Positions 15,161 to 23,388 of a DNA stretch of 24,817 nt are shown in pieces (position 1 is the first letter of the stretch; every line of letters starts with the position of its first letter). A program made the position numbers and the translations under genes. The notes beneath the pieces are model-generated. The model was given only the letters and a program-made list of their open reading frames with translations, ran no database searches and was not told the DNA's origin. The stretch is from JAENVU01 sp031430375. GTDB lineage: Bacteria; Actinomycetota; Acidimicrobiia; IMCC26256; JAENVU01. Location: positions 1-24,817 of the forward strand of contig JANPBJ010000267.1 in the NCBI GenBank assembly GCA_031430375.1, written 5' to 3'.

Positions 15161-15523
15161 CAACGTTCGGCGAACCGCCCCGACCCCACCGCCCTGAGCC
15201 GACTCCGTACCGGCCTCCTCATTCGGGAGGCGCGCGGCACAGCCGGATTGAAGCAAACCGAGCTGGCGGAACTCGTCGGGACCAAGCAGTCCGTGATCTC
15301 CCGGTGGGAACGCGGCGTTGAAGAACCGCGCATCGCAACCCTGGCCAGACTTCTACGGGCCTGCGGATTCGAGGCTGATATCGCGTTCCGTCGTCTCGAC
15401 GATGTGGACCGGTCACAAATCGTCCAACACCTGAACATGACGCCCTCGCAGCGCCTGCGATCAATCGGAAACGTCGCGGCATTCGTCGCGACCGCGACCC
15501 AGAAGGAATCGATCCGTGCCTGA
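15158..15523 (+). CDS. XRE-family helix-turn-helix regulator (candidate antitoxin)
   Basis: A 121-residue protein with a Cro/CI-type helix-turn-helix at about residues 20-72 (LIREARGTAGLKQTELAELVGTKQSVISRWERG, then IATLARLLRACG). A short C-terminal helical part follows (DRSQIVQHLNMTPSQRLRSIGNVAAF). It binds DNA by family knowledge. Its stop overlaps the start of the nucleotidyltransferase gene by 8 bases, so the two are translationally coupled. XRE plus nucleotidyltransferase pairs of this shape are recurring mobile modules regarded as toxin-antitoxin systems. The regulator would be the antitoxin or autorepressor; that role is an inference. Confidence 0.8.
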   Translation: MQRSANRPDPTALSRLRTGLLIREARGTAGLKQTELAELVGTKQSVISRWERGVEEPRIATLARLLRACGFEADIAFRRLDDVDRSQIVQHLNMTPSQRLRSIGNVAAFVATATQKESIRA

Positions 15524-16040
15524 ACCATTCCAACCCGCACGGATCATCGAAACACTGCATCGATACAACGTTCGCTATGTGTTGATCGGTGGCCTCGCCG
15601 CGGCGATCCACGGATCCCCGGCAACGACCAACGATGCCGATGTCTGCCCCGATCGAAGCGCCGAAAACCTCGAAGCGCTCGCGCAGGCGCTGCGCGCGAT
15701 CGATGCACGAATCCGCTCCGATGCAGTCGAGGGCGGCCTCGCGTTTACCTGCACCTCGGAGTTCCTCACGCGGATGGACCTCGCTGTGAATCTCACGACC
15801 AAGTTCGGGGACTTCGACGTCTCATATCGTCCCGCGGCCTTTACCGGCGGGTACCCAGATCTCCTCCCCCACGCAGTCACCTTCGACATCGACGGAATCG
15901 CCGTGCTCGTCGCGTCCCTGAACGACATCATCGCTTCGAAGCGGAACGCTGACCGACCGAAAGATCACGCGACGTTGCCAATCCTCGAGGCACTCCGGGA
16001 CGAGATCGCCTATCGGGAACAGACCCAAGCCCCTCACTAG
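15516..16040 (+). CDS. Nucleotidyltransferase-fold protein (AbiEii/DUF6036-like, candidate toxin)
   Basis: A 174-residue protein with the minimal nucleotidyltransferase signature. VLIGGLAAAIHG is followed by ATTNDADVCPD, in which Asp40 and Asp42 are the likely metal ligands. The later segment VLVASLNDIIASKRNADRPKDHATLPILEAL is typical of small AbiEii-like or DUF6036 proteins, often toxins that transfer nucleotides to tRNA or proteins. The GTG start at 15516 is supported by AAGGAA upstream and by the 8-base overlap with the XRE gene. No other defence genes are nearby. A metabolic nucleotidyltransferase is unlikely at this size but not excluded. Confidence 0.75.
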   Translation: MPEPFQPARIIETLHRYNVRYVLIGGLAAAIHGSPATTNDADVCPDRSAENLEALAQALRAIDARIRSDAVEGGLAFTCTSEFLTRMDLAVNLTTKFGDFDVSYRPAAFTGGYPDLLPHAVTFDIDGIAVLVASLNDIIASKRNADRPKDHATLPILEALRDEIAYREQTQAPH

Positions 16041-16054
16041 GACCCGCGCGAATA

Positions 16055-16125
16055 GGCCCGAGCGCCGTCGAACTCCCGAACTGATTTCCCGCTCATGTTC
16101 ACTTCGTTCACGGGCCGCTCGGGCC
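16055..16125. repeat. 10-bp perfect inverted repeat in intergenic region
   Basis: GGCCCGAGCG (16055-16064) and CGCTCGGGCC (16116-16125) are exact reverse complements 51 bases apart, in the space between the nucleotidyltransferase and the lipoprotein genes. The interval also has GTTCAC repeated 3 bases apart. No T-run follows, so it is not a simple intrinsic terminator. The rest of 16041-16273 shows no gene. Confidence 0.6.
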
Positions 16126-16263
16126 ACGGGCCAGCGGATTCCGAATGACTGGAGTGGCCTATCCGCTCGCCCTCTGAACCCGCCGAGGCTCACATCTGAG
16201 GACAGGCCGTCCCACGGAGCCGGTACGCTGCACCGCTCGTACCAGTTTGGGCACAATGCTTGC

Positions 16264-16276
16264 GGAGGCATCGATG
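16264..16276 (+). promoter_or_regulatory. Ribosome binding site deciding the start of the protease-propeller lipoprotein
   Basis: GGAGG at 16264-16268, 5 bases before the ATG at 16274, is the strongest ribosome site for this frame and gives a normal-length lipoprotein signal peptide. The earlier in-frame starts at 16256 and 16247 lack such a site. Confidence 0.7.
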
Positions 16277-19135
16277 CGCGTTCGGGCAATGGCAGTTGGC
16301 GCCGCGGCAATCGTCGCCCTCACTGGCTGTGCAGCAATCCAGAGGGTCTCCATCGCGCCGAATGGCGAAACCAACGGGGCGAGTGTCGAACCGGCACTGT
16401 CCCACGACGGTTCACTGATGGCATTCGCTTCGACCGCGAGCAACCTCGTCCCGAACGACACCAATGGCGTCGCCGATGTCTTCGTTCGGGACGCCGTTGG
16501 CACGGTGACTCGAGTGAGCGTCGCGTCGAACGGCACCCAGGGCGATGGCCCGAGCACGCACCCCACGGTGTCGGGCAACGGCGAAGTGATCGCGTTTCAA
16601 TCCGACGCGACCAACCTCGTGCCGGGCGACACCAACGCCTCAACCGATATCTTCGCCCGTGACCGCACTGCCGGCACCACGACGCTGGTGAGTGTCCCCA
16701 CTCCCGGTCCTCCTACGGCGGCGGCTCTCATCTCCAGCGTGGCCACCACCCCACCGAGTGGGTCGGCGACGCGTGCGAACGCCGCCGCCGGGTCACTTCG
16801 GAACCGCGACGCATTGCTCCTTGCCCGCGCAGCTCAGTCACCCCAACGGGTGATCGTGCACACGGCGACCGGCTTCCGAGCTGAAGGCGGACTCTCGGCA
16901 TCGGCGCGCGCGGGTCAGCGCGGAGCGATCAAACACGATCAGGATGCCGTCGCCACCCTGATCGGGACGGGAGGCCACATCACCGCGCGGGCGCGCACGC
17001 TGCCCATCGTGGTCGCCACCGTCGATGCCGCGGCACTCGGCCGGCTCCGTGCGTCCCCGCGGGTATTGAACGTCACCGCCGATGACCCAGTGCCGACCGC
17101 ATTGCTCTGGAGCGGACCAGCAGTGGGGCTACCGGCGGCGCAGGACGCGGGCTACACCGGCCGAGGTCAGGCAGTCGCGATCCTCGATACCGGTGTCAGC
17201 GCCTCGCACCCCTTCCTTGGTGGCCGCGTCGTCGACCAATCGTGTTTCTCCGCGCTGGGGAGTTGTCCGAACGGCCTGACCTCCCAGACCGGCTTCGGCG
17301 CCGCGGCTCCTTGCACCTACGCGCCCAACGGATGCCGTCATGGCACTCACGTTGCCGGTATCGCGGCGGGCGGCGCGCTCGACGCCACGGGCGTCGCACC
17401 CCGCGCCTCGATCATCGCGGTACAGATCTTTTCGCGGCTGACCGGGTCAATCTGCAGCCGTGGTGAAGATCCGTGTCCGCTCACGTTCCCTTCGGACTGG
17501 ATCCTCGGCCTCGAACATGTCTATGAGTTGCGCGACACCTACAAGATCGCCGCGGTCAACATGAGCATCGGGGGCCTCACCTCGCCGGTCGCCTGCGACG
17601 CCGACCCCGTCAAGCCGGCCATCGATCAGCTGAGGTCCGTGGGTATCGCCACCGTGATCGCCGCCGGGAACGAGGGCCTCTCGACCGCAGTTGGATACCC
17701 GGGCTGTATCTCCAGCGCCGTCACCGTCGGGGCCGCCTCCACCAGCGACGCGATCGCGGGCTTCTCCAACAGCAGTCCGCTCGTGGATCTCTTCGCTCCG
17801 GGTGTTGTCATTCAATCGTCGGTACCCGGAGGCGGCTTCGCCATCTTCAACGGCACATCCATGGCGACCCCACACGTTGCGGGCGCGTACGCCCTCGCGA
17901 AGGAGCAGCATCCCGAAGCAAGCGTCGACGGGATCCTCACCCGCATGCAGCAAACGGGACGCACCATCCACGACGCCCGCAACAATCTCGACTTCTCCCG
18001 GTTGTGTGCCTCCGGCGTACTTGACCTCGACCGCTGCCCGAACCCTCGTGGGAGTCGGAGGCCGTCGATCAGCGCGAACGGCCGCCGGATCGCGTTCGAG
18101 TCCGACGAGGTCTTCGACGTGAGCGACGAGAACCTCGGCACCGACATTTACGTGCGAGATCTCGACGTCACGACCACCCAGTTGGTGAGTACAGGCATCG
18201 CAAATTTTCGGAACCTTCCCTCGACCCATGCTTCGATCTCCGGTGACGGCACCCGGGTGGCCTTCGACTCACTCAGCATCGACCTGGTGGCCGGGGATAC
18301 CAACGCGATGAGCGACGTCTTCGTACGCGACCTGGCAGCAGGCGCGACCACACGAGTCAGCACCGCGACCGGCGGCGGGCAGGGCAGTGGAACATCTCGC
18401 GACGCGGCGATATCGGGTGACGGATCGAGTGTTGCCTTTGCCTCCGACTCGGTCCTCACGGCGACCGACACGAACTCCGTCACCGACATTTACGTGCGCA
18501 ACCTGGCCACCGGAACCACGACCATTCTCAGCCTCGCCACGCCCGACGGCGCGGCCAACGGGCCGAGCCGGTCGCCCGCGTTGAGCCGGGACGGCCGGTT
18601 CGTAACCTTCGCCTCCGACGCCACGAACCTCGGCCCCGATACCAACGCGCAGACCGACATCTACGTCCGAGATCGACTCAGCAGCCTGACCCAGCGCGTC
18701 TCGACATCGTTCTTCCTGGGTCAGGGCGACGCATGGAGCACGGGCGCCGCGGTCGCCCCGACCGGGGGCGTCGTGGCCGTGACCTCGGTCGCCACCAACC
18801 TGGGGAATGAAGCCGACCAGAACGGCGCGTTCGACGTCTACCGGCGAGCGATCATCTCGCCCACGATCAGCGGATTCGCCGCCGCTCCCATCGCGCGAGG
18901 CTCGTCCGCACCCTTCACGATGACCGGCCGCGGGTTGCTCCCTCCCACGATCCTCACGAGTAGCGAAGGGATCACGTTCTCCATTTCTGTCCTCACGCCA
19001 ACCCAGATCTCGGGCACCGTCAGCGCGGCATCCACCGCGGCCACCGGCCCGCACAACGTGACCGTCGTGAACCTCAACGGAGTCCCCGGCTTCTTCGCCG
19101 GCACGCTCTGTCCAAGCTGCCTCACCATCACCTGA
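16274..19135 (+). CDS. Lipoprotein: subtilisin-like protease (S8) inserted in a split beta-propeller, with C-terminal IPT-like domain
   Basis: The protein has 953 residues. The N-terminus MRVRAMAVGAAAIVALTGC has a lipobox with Cys19, so it is probably anchored to the outer face of the membrane. Residues 20-142 form two WD40-like (PD40/TolB-type) blades with the motif DTN..TDIF.RD. Residues about 190-275 look like an I9-type prodomain. About 285-590 is a subtilase: Asp305 (ILDTG), His356 (HGTHVAG), oxyanion Asn466 (AAGNEG) and Ser529 (GTSMATPHVAG), all present. Residues 594-860 carry five more blades of the same kind, and the end (about 862-953) resembles an IPT/TIG sandwich. I chose the ATG at 16274 because GGAGG (16264-16268) precedes it by 5 bases; in-frame ATG 16256 and TTG 16247 are alternatives. 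The substrate is unknown. Confidence 0.85.
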   Translation: MRVRAMAVGAAAIVALTGCAAIQRVSIAPNGETNGASVEPALSHDGSLMAFASTASNLVPNDTNGVADVFVRDAVGTVTRVSVASNGTQGDGPSTHPTVSGNGEVIAFQSDATNLVPGDTNASTDIFARDRTAGTTTLVSVPTPGPPTAAALISSVATTPPSGSATRANAAAGSLRNRDALLLARAAQSPQRVIVHTATGFRAEGGLSASARAGQRGAIKHDQDAVATLIGTGGHITARARTLPIVVATVDAAALGRLRASPRVLNVTADDPVPTALLWSGPAVGLPAAQDAGYTGRGQAVAILDTGVSASHPFLGGRVVDQSCFSALGSCPNGLTSQTGFGAAAPCTYAPNGCRHGTHVAGIAAGGALDATGVAPRASIIAVQIFSRLTGSICSRGEDPCPLTFPSDWILGLEHVYELRDTYKIAAVNMSIGGLTSPVACDADPVKPAIDQLRSVGIATVIAAGNEGLSTAVGYPGCISSAVTVGAASTSDAIAGFSNSSPLVDLFAPGVVIQSSVPGGGFAIFNGTSMATPHVAGAYALAKEQHPEASVDGILTRMQQTGRTIHDARNNLDFSRLCASGVLDLDRCPNPRGSRRPSISANGRRIAFESDEVFDVSDENLGTDIYVRDLDVTTTQLVSTGIANFRNLPSTHASISGDGTRVAFDSLSIDLVAGDTNAMSDVFVRDLAAGATTRVSTATGGGQGSGTSRDAAISGDGSSVAFASDSVLTATDTNSVTDIYVRNLATGTTTILSLATPDGAANGPSRSPALSRDGRFVTFASDATNLGPDTNAQTDIYVRDRLSSLTQRVSTSFFLGQGDAWSTGAAVAPTGGVVAVTSVATNLGNEADQNGAFDVYRRAIISPTISGFAAAPIARGSSAPFTMTGRGLLPPTILTSSEGITFSISVLTPTQISGTVSAASTAATGPHNVTVVNLNGVPGFFAGTLCPSCLTIT

Positions 19136-19173
19136 TCGGCCCCGTGCCAATCAACTGGTCCGACGCCCCGGGC

Positions 19174-19218
19174 TACCATCTCTGACACACACGTCAGGTT
19201 TCCCGGGGGTCGGTGATG
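19174..19218 (+). promoter_or_regulatory. Promoter with palindromic operator upstream of the hyuBA-like operon
   Basis: A -10 like box TACCAT (19174-19179) is followed by CTGAC-N6-GTCAG (19182-19197), the twin of the operator at 11436-11451; 16 of the 18 bases from CTGAC to GGT agree. A G-run at 19205-19209 may serve as a weak ribosome site for the ATG at 19216. The operator would overlap the transcription start, as expected for repression. Confidence 0.6.
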
Positions 19219-21042
19219 ACGAACGTTGATCTCGTAGAGCTGGCGAAGAGTCGGGGTCGCCTGAGCGCCGCGCCGACCGTGGACCAGGTCACCGCCGAGG
19301 TCGTGCGAGGCGCGATGGAGACCATCTGTTTCGAGATGGCCACCTACGTCTCGCGTACCGCGACCACTCCGATCCTGAACCAATCCAACGAACGCAATGC
19401 CACCATCCTCGATGCCCAAGGCCGACTCGCGGCGCTGTCGGTCGGCATCCCGCAGTTCATGCTCACATCCACCCTGCCGGTCCGCTTCGCGCTCGAGTAC
19501 CTAGGCGTTGACGAGTTCCGGGAGGGCGACGTCTTCGTGGCCAACGATCCGTACCACGGGGGCGGCCACCTCCCCGACTACAACGTGTTCGCGCCCGTGT
19601 TCGCGGAGGACCCCCTGCACCCCGGCGTGCGGCGCATGGCACTCATTGCCAGCATCCAGTGCCACCACGGCGACACCGGCGGCGGAGTGCCGGGCGGGTA
19701 CAACGTGACCGCCACCGATATTTGGGGCGAAGGCGTGCGCTGGCCGGTCATCAAGGTCATGGACCGTGGCATCGAACGCCGCGATGTCTTGCTGGCGCTG
19801 CAAACCAATAATCGCATCCCGTCCTACATCGGGGACCTTCGCGCGCAAATGGGCGCAGCCCAGCTTGCAGTCCGCCGCCTCGGCGAGGTGCTGGAAACGT
19901 ACGGCACCACCACGGTGGAAGAGTCAGTCGATTTCATGATCGATTACGCAGCTCGACGCTTCCGCGAAGAGGTCACCGCCTGGCCCGACGGCGTCTACGA
20001 AGCCGATGCCTACGTGGATCACGATCCACTCGGCAACCCCGACATTCATCTGCACGCCAAGATCACCGTCGCGGGTGACGAACTCACCATTGACTACACC
20101 GGATCGGACACGCGCCCGGAGATCCAAGCGTGGTCCACCTTCGGAAACACGCGCGGCTACACCGTGGGCCAGATCGCATCGATGATGGATCCGGAGATCC
20201 CGAAGAACGAAGGCTTCTTCGATCAGATCCGGTTGGTGGTTCCGTCGGGGTGTGTGCTCAACCCATTGCCGGGTAGGCCCGTGAGCGCCGGTACGCATCA
20301 CCCCGGCGCCGATGTTGGCGAGGTGATCGCGGTCGCACTGCAACACGTGCTCCCGGATAAGGCGGTACCCCAGACGTACAAGACCGGGATCCCCACCATC
20401 ATCGTGGGCGTCGACCCGGTCACCGGGCTGTCGTTCACCGACCACTCCGCGGAGGTCTACGCCGGGTGGTGCAACGCGGCCAAGGGGATGGACGCATGGG
20501 GCGCGCAGAACGCGAGCTTCGGAAACTTGTGGAAGGCCACGGCCGAGATCAACGAGAGTCTGTATCCCCATATCCAGTGGAGCCGGGACTACCGCACCGA
20601 CTCGGGTGGTCCGGGCCAGTGGCGTGGCCTGTGCGGAAGTCACTACGAGAAGGAAGTGCGGGTGGACGCCAAGGTCTACACGTACGTGGTGGGCATGAAG
20701 TATCCGATGCCCGGCATCTGTGGCGGCCAACCCGGCGCGCCGAACCGGATGGTCATCCGTTACGGCTCCGATGACCCGTTCACGGTCAAGCACACGGCCG
20801 ATTGGGAACCGATCGCCGCCGGTGAACGAATCATGTACGACTACGGCGGCGGCGGCGGTTGGGGTGATCCACTCGATCGCGACCCTCAGGCCGTACTCGA
20901 CGACGTGTTGGATGAATACGTGAGTGTGATCGGCGCCGAGCGCGACTACGCGGTTGTCTTCACTGGCGCGCTCGAAGATCTCACGCTCGCGGTCGATGCC
21001 GACGCGACCCGAGCGCGGCGCGCCGAACGCCGCTCCTCATGA
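19216..21042 (+). CDS. Hydantoinase B/oxoprolinase family protein (HyuB-like)
   Basis: A 608-residue protein of the HyuB / acetone-carboxylase-alpha superfamily. Visible family motifs are the N-terminal NERNATILDAQGRLAALS, the DVFVANDPYHGGGHLPD block with the conserved GG-x-HLPD, and CHHGDTGGGVPG. Also present are NEGFFDQIRLVVPSG...LNPLPGRPVSAG and a glycine-rich C-terminal GGGGGWGDP. With HyuA these proteins carry out ATP-dependent reactions such as opening of cyclic imides, 5-oxoproline hydrolysis, or carboxylation of ketones; which applies here cannot be decided. GTG 19213 is directly before ATG 19216; the ATG has better spacing to the G-run. It is the first gene of an operon with HyuA, 7 bases apart, under the shared operator. 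Confidence 0.9.
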   Translation: MTNVDLVELAKSRGRLSAAPTVDQVTAEVVRGAMETICFEMATYVSRTATTPILNQSNERNATILDAQGRLAALSVGIPQFMLTSTLPVRFALEYLGVDEFREGDVFVANDPYHGGGHLPDYNVFAPVFAEDPLHPGVRRMALIASIQCHHGDTGGGVPGGYNVTATDIWGEGVRWPVIKVMDRGIERRDVLLALQTNNRIPSYIGDLRAQMGAAQLAVRRLGEVLETYGTTTVEESVDFMIDYAARRFREEVTAWPDGVYEADAYVDHDPLGNPDIHLHAKITVAGDELTIDYTGSDTRPEIQAWSTFGNTRGYTVGQIASMMDPEIPKNEGFFDQIRLVVPSGCVLNPLPGRPVSAGTHHPGADVGEVIAVALQHVLPDKAVPQTYKTGIPTIIVGVDPVTGLSFTDHSAEVYAGWCNAAKGMDAWGAQNASFGNLWKATAEINESLYPHIQWSRDYRTDSGGPGQWRGLCGSHYEKEVRVDAKVYTYVVGMKYPMPGICGGQPGAPNRMVIRYGSDDPFTVKHTADWEPIAAGERIMYDYGGGGGWGDPLDRDPQAVLDDVLDEYVSVIGAERDYAVVFTGALEDLTLAVDADATRARRAERRSS

Positions 21043-21049
21043 TGTGCGG

Positions 21050-23110
21050 ATGACATACCGGGTTGGCGTCGACGTCGGCGGAACCTTCACCGACCTGATC
21101 TGCATCGCGGCCGACGGGGAGGTCGTGCTCGACAAGACCCCAACCACCCTCGACGATCAGAGTCGCGGCGTGATGACCGGCATCGGCCAACTCGCGGATC
21201 ACTTCGGTCGGTCCCTCACCGAGTTCTGCGCGGAGCTGGAGATCGTGGTGCACGGGACCACCACTGCCGACAACACGATGATCGAGATGAACGGCGCGCG
21301 CACGGGCCTACTCGTGACCGAAGGCCATCGCGACGAGATCGAAATGCGCCGAGTTCACAAGGAGAAGATCTGGGACCCGTCGTACCCTGCGCCACCGGCG
21401 ATCGCACGGCGAAGGGCTCGAATCCCGATTTCCGAACGGATCGACCATCACGGTGAGATCCTGCTGCCGCTCGACGAGGACGCAGTCCGGGTCGGAGTAC
21501 AACGGCTGCGCAAGCTCGATGTGCAATCGATCGCGATCATGTTTCTCTTCTCGTTCGTGAACCCCGCCCACGAGGTACGCGCCGCGGAAATCGTTCGCGA
21601 AGAGTTCCCCGATGTTGAACACGTCTCGATGTCGCACGAGGTGATGGCAGGTGGCCCCGAGTTCGAGCGCGTCTCGACCACATTGGTGAACGCATACGTT
21701 GCGCCCAAGATCACGCGTTACATCGACCGCCTCGAAGCTCAGCTCCGCGCCTCGGGGTACGCCGGACAGTTGCTGATCATGCAATCGACCGGCGGGGTCA
21801 TGCCGCCCGACTACGTTGCGCGCCGCGCGGTCACGTTGCTCGCGAGCGGACCGGCGGGCGGGGTCATGGGGTCCACACTCGCGGCGAGCCGGGCGAACGT
21901 CAACGACTTCATCGCGGTCGACATGGGGGGAACCAGCTTCGACCTCTGCCTCGTGCGCGGGGGCCGTCCCGAGATCAAGACCGATTGGAACTGGCGCTAC
22001 CGGTATTACATCGGACTCCCGATGGTGGATGTGCAGAGTGTGGGGGCGGGCGGCGGATCGATTGCCCGAGTGCGCCAGAGCGCCTTGCTGGTGGGGCCCG
22101 ACTCCGCGGGCTCCACTCCGGGACCTGCGTGTTACGGAAGGGGTGCCACGCTCCCCACCGTCACGGACGCCGATGTGGTGCTCGGCTATCTACCCGCCAC
22201 GGGGTTCGCGGGCGGCCGCATGGAACTCGATGTGGATGCGGCGCGCCGTGCGATAGCACGGGAGGTGGCCGAGCCGCTCGGGGTTGGCATCACCGAGGCC
22301 GCTTGGGGCATCGAGCGGATTGTGAACGCCAATATGGCGAACGCGACCCGGCGAGTCTTGGCCTCACACGGCGCCGATCCGCGCACTCTTGCGCTCATCG
22401 CCTACGGCGGCAACGGACCGGTCCACGCGTGGGCCATCGCCCGTGAACTCGGCGTCGGGCGGGTCCTCGTCCCCAAGGCGGCGCCCGCGTTCTCGGCACT
22501 CGGCGTGCTCGTCGCGGACTCACTCGTCGACTTGGTACGCGCGTACGTGACGCCCCTCGCGCAGGTCGACCTCGCCCGACTCCAACGACTGATGGCCCAT
22601 GTCACCGGTGAGGCCCAGAAGGAGCTGGAACCGACGGGACTGGGGGCAACGACCACCGAGCACTTCGTGCAGATGTGTTACCCCGGCCAAAACTTCGACA
22701 TGAGCGTTGCCACCTCACCCGATGTGGCGGAGGACGACCTCATCGGGCTTGCGGAGCGATTCCACGCGCAGCACGAACGCGACCGTGGCTTCTGCTTCCG
22801 CAACCAGCCGCCTCTGATCCGCGGCGTCCGGCTGGTGGCGCGCGCCTCTACCCCCAAGCCCGAACGCTTCGCCACACTCGGTGCCGTCACCAACGCGTCG
22901 GATGCAAGGATCGGGTCCCGTGACGCGTATTTCGGCGTCGAGTTCGTCACGACTCCCGTATTCGACGGACCGGTGCTGGCAGCTGGGATCGAGATCAATG
23001 GTCCGGCGCTGGTGCAGGAGCCCTTTACGGTAGTGGTCGTTCCGCCCGGCGCGAGGCTCACGCTCGACCCCACCGGGAACTACGAACTCCACCTCAGCCG
23101 TGCTGGGTGA
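21050..23110 (+). CDS. Hydantoinase A/oxoprolinase family protein (HyuA-like)
   Basis: A 686-residue ATPase-fold partner of the HyuB-like protein. The N-terminus YRVGVDVGGTFTDLICI is the phosphate-binding signature of the family, followed by HGTTTADNTMIEMNGARTGLLVTEGHRDEIEMRR. The second half contains ASGPAGGVMGS, AVDMGGTSFDLCLVRGG, QSVGAGGGSIARV and YGGNGPVHAWAIARELG. In known systems this subunit phosphorylates the substrate or bicarbonate, which the partner then processes. The frame is open from 20954, but the correct start is the ATG at 21050: the family begins at this point, and it leaves only 7 bases after the HyuB stop. The stop is 9 bases from that of the convergent 60-residue gene. 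Confidence 0.92.
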   Translation: MTYRVGVDVGGTFTDLICIAADGEVVLDKTPTTLDDQSRGVMTGIGQLADHFGRSLTEFCAELEIVVHGTTTADNTMIEMNGARTGLLVTEGHRDEIEMRRVHKEKIWDPSYPAPPAIARRRARIPISERIDHHGEILLPLDEDAVRVGVQRLRKLDVQSIAIMFLFSFVNPAHEVRAAEIVREEFPDVEHVSMSHEVMAGGPEFERVSTTLVNAYVAPKITRYIDRLEAQLRASGYAGQLLIMQSTGGVMPPDYVARRAVTLLASGPAGGVMGSTLAASRANVNDFIAVDMGGTSFDLCLVRGGRPEIKTDWNWRYRYYIGLPMVDVQSVGAGGGSIARVRQSALLVGPDSAGSTPGPACYGRGATLPTVTDADVVLGYLPATGFAGGRMELDVDAARRAIAREVAEPLGVGITEAAWGIERIVNANMANATRRVLASHGADPRTLALIAYGGNGPVHAWAIARELGVGRVLVPKAAPAFSALGVLVADSLVDLVRAYVTPLAQVDLARLQRLMAHVTGEAQKELEPTGLGATTTEHFVQMCYPGQNFDMSVATSPDVAEDDLIGLAERFHAQHERDRGFCFRNQPPLIRGVRLVARASTPKPERFATLGAVTNASDARIGSRDAYFGVEFVTTPVFDGPVLAAGIEINGPALVQEPFTVVVVPPGARLTLDPTGNYELHLSRAG

Positions 23111-23119
23111 GTCCGTGAA

Positions 23120-23302
23120 TCAGGCGGCTGAGTCAGACCACAGCACTGCATGGTCCACGAGGACCGTGCAGTGATAGCGGTCCTCCGCAATGTGGCGGGC
23201 CGCAGATTCGGCCGCGATCGGATCAAGGGCGTCAACGAGCACCATCGTGATGCCGTTGCCTTCCACCCGATCCAGGGTCTGGATGGTCACTCCGTAGGTC
23301 AT
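23120..23302 (-). CDS. Small conserved-looking protein of unknown function (60 residues)
   Basis: The frame starts at an ATG at 23302 preceded on the minus strand by GGAGG with 7 bases of spacing, the best ribosome site in this part of the window. The product (MTYGVTIQTLDRVEGNGITM..., ending VLVDHAVLWSDSAA) has no signal peptide or membrane segment and looks like a small alpha/beta fold: strand, strand, helix (DPIAAESAARHIAED), strand. I do not recognise the family. It is divergent from the subunit-3-like gene at 23389, and its leader contains a 10-bp inverted repeat whose inner end touches the ribosome site. The direction and the regulated leader suggest that it is real. Confidence 0.65.
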   Translation of the reverse strand: MTYGVTIQTLDRVEGNGITMVLVDALDPIAAESAARHIAEDRYHCTVLVDHAVLWSDSAA

Positions 23303-23312
23303 AGCGTTTCCT

Positions 23313-23360
23313 CCGCTCTCAACAACGTTGTCGACCGCTCATTTCGTTCCTTGAGAGCGG
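23313..23360. promoter_or_regulatory. Nested inverted repeats in the divergent intergenic region
   Basis: CCGCTCTCAA (23313-23322) and TTGAGAGCGG (23351-23360) are perfect 10-bp complementary arms with a 28-base loop. At one arm sits a perfect 10-bp palindrome ACAACGTTGT (23322-23331). In the minus-strand transcript the last stem bases are part of the GGAGG ribosome site of the 60-residue gene, so the stem could shield it. As DNA, the palindromes could be a regulator site for both divergent genes. Confidence 0.55.
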
Positions 23361-23388
23361 CGGTTCGTTCGACCTACGCACGTCGTCA

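Noticed and set aside
16055..16125. Inverted repeat read as an intrinsic terminator
   Set aside because: The loop would be 51 bases and no T-run follows.
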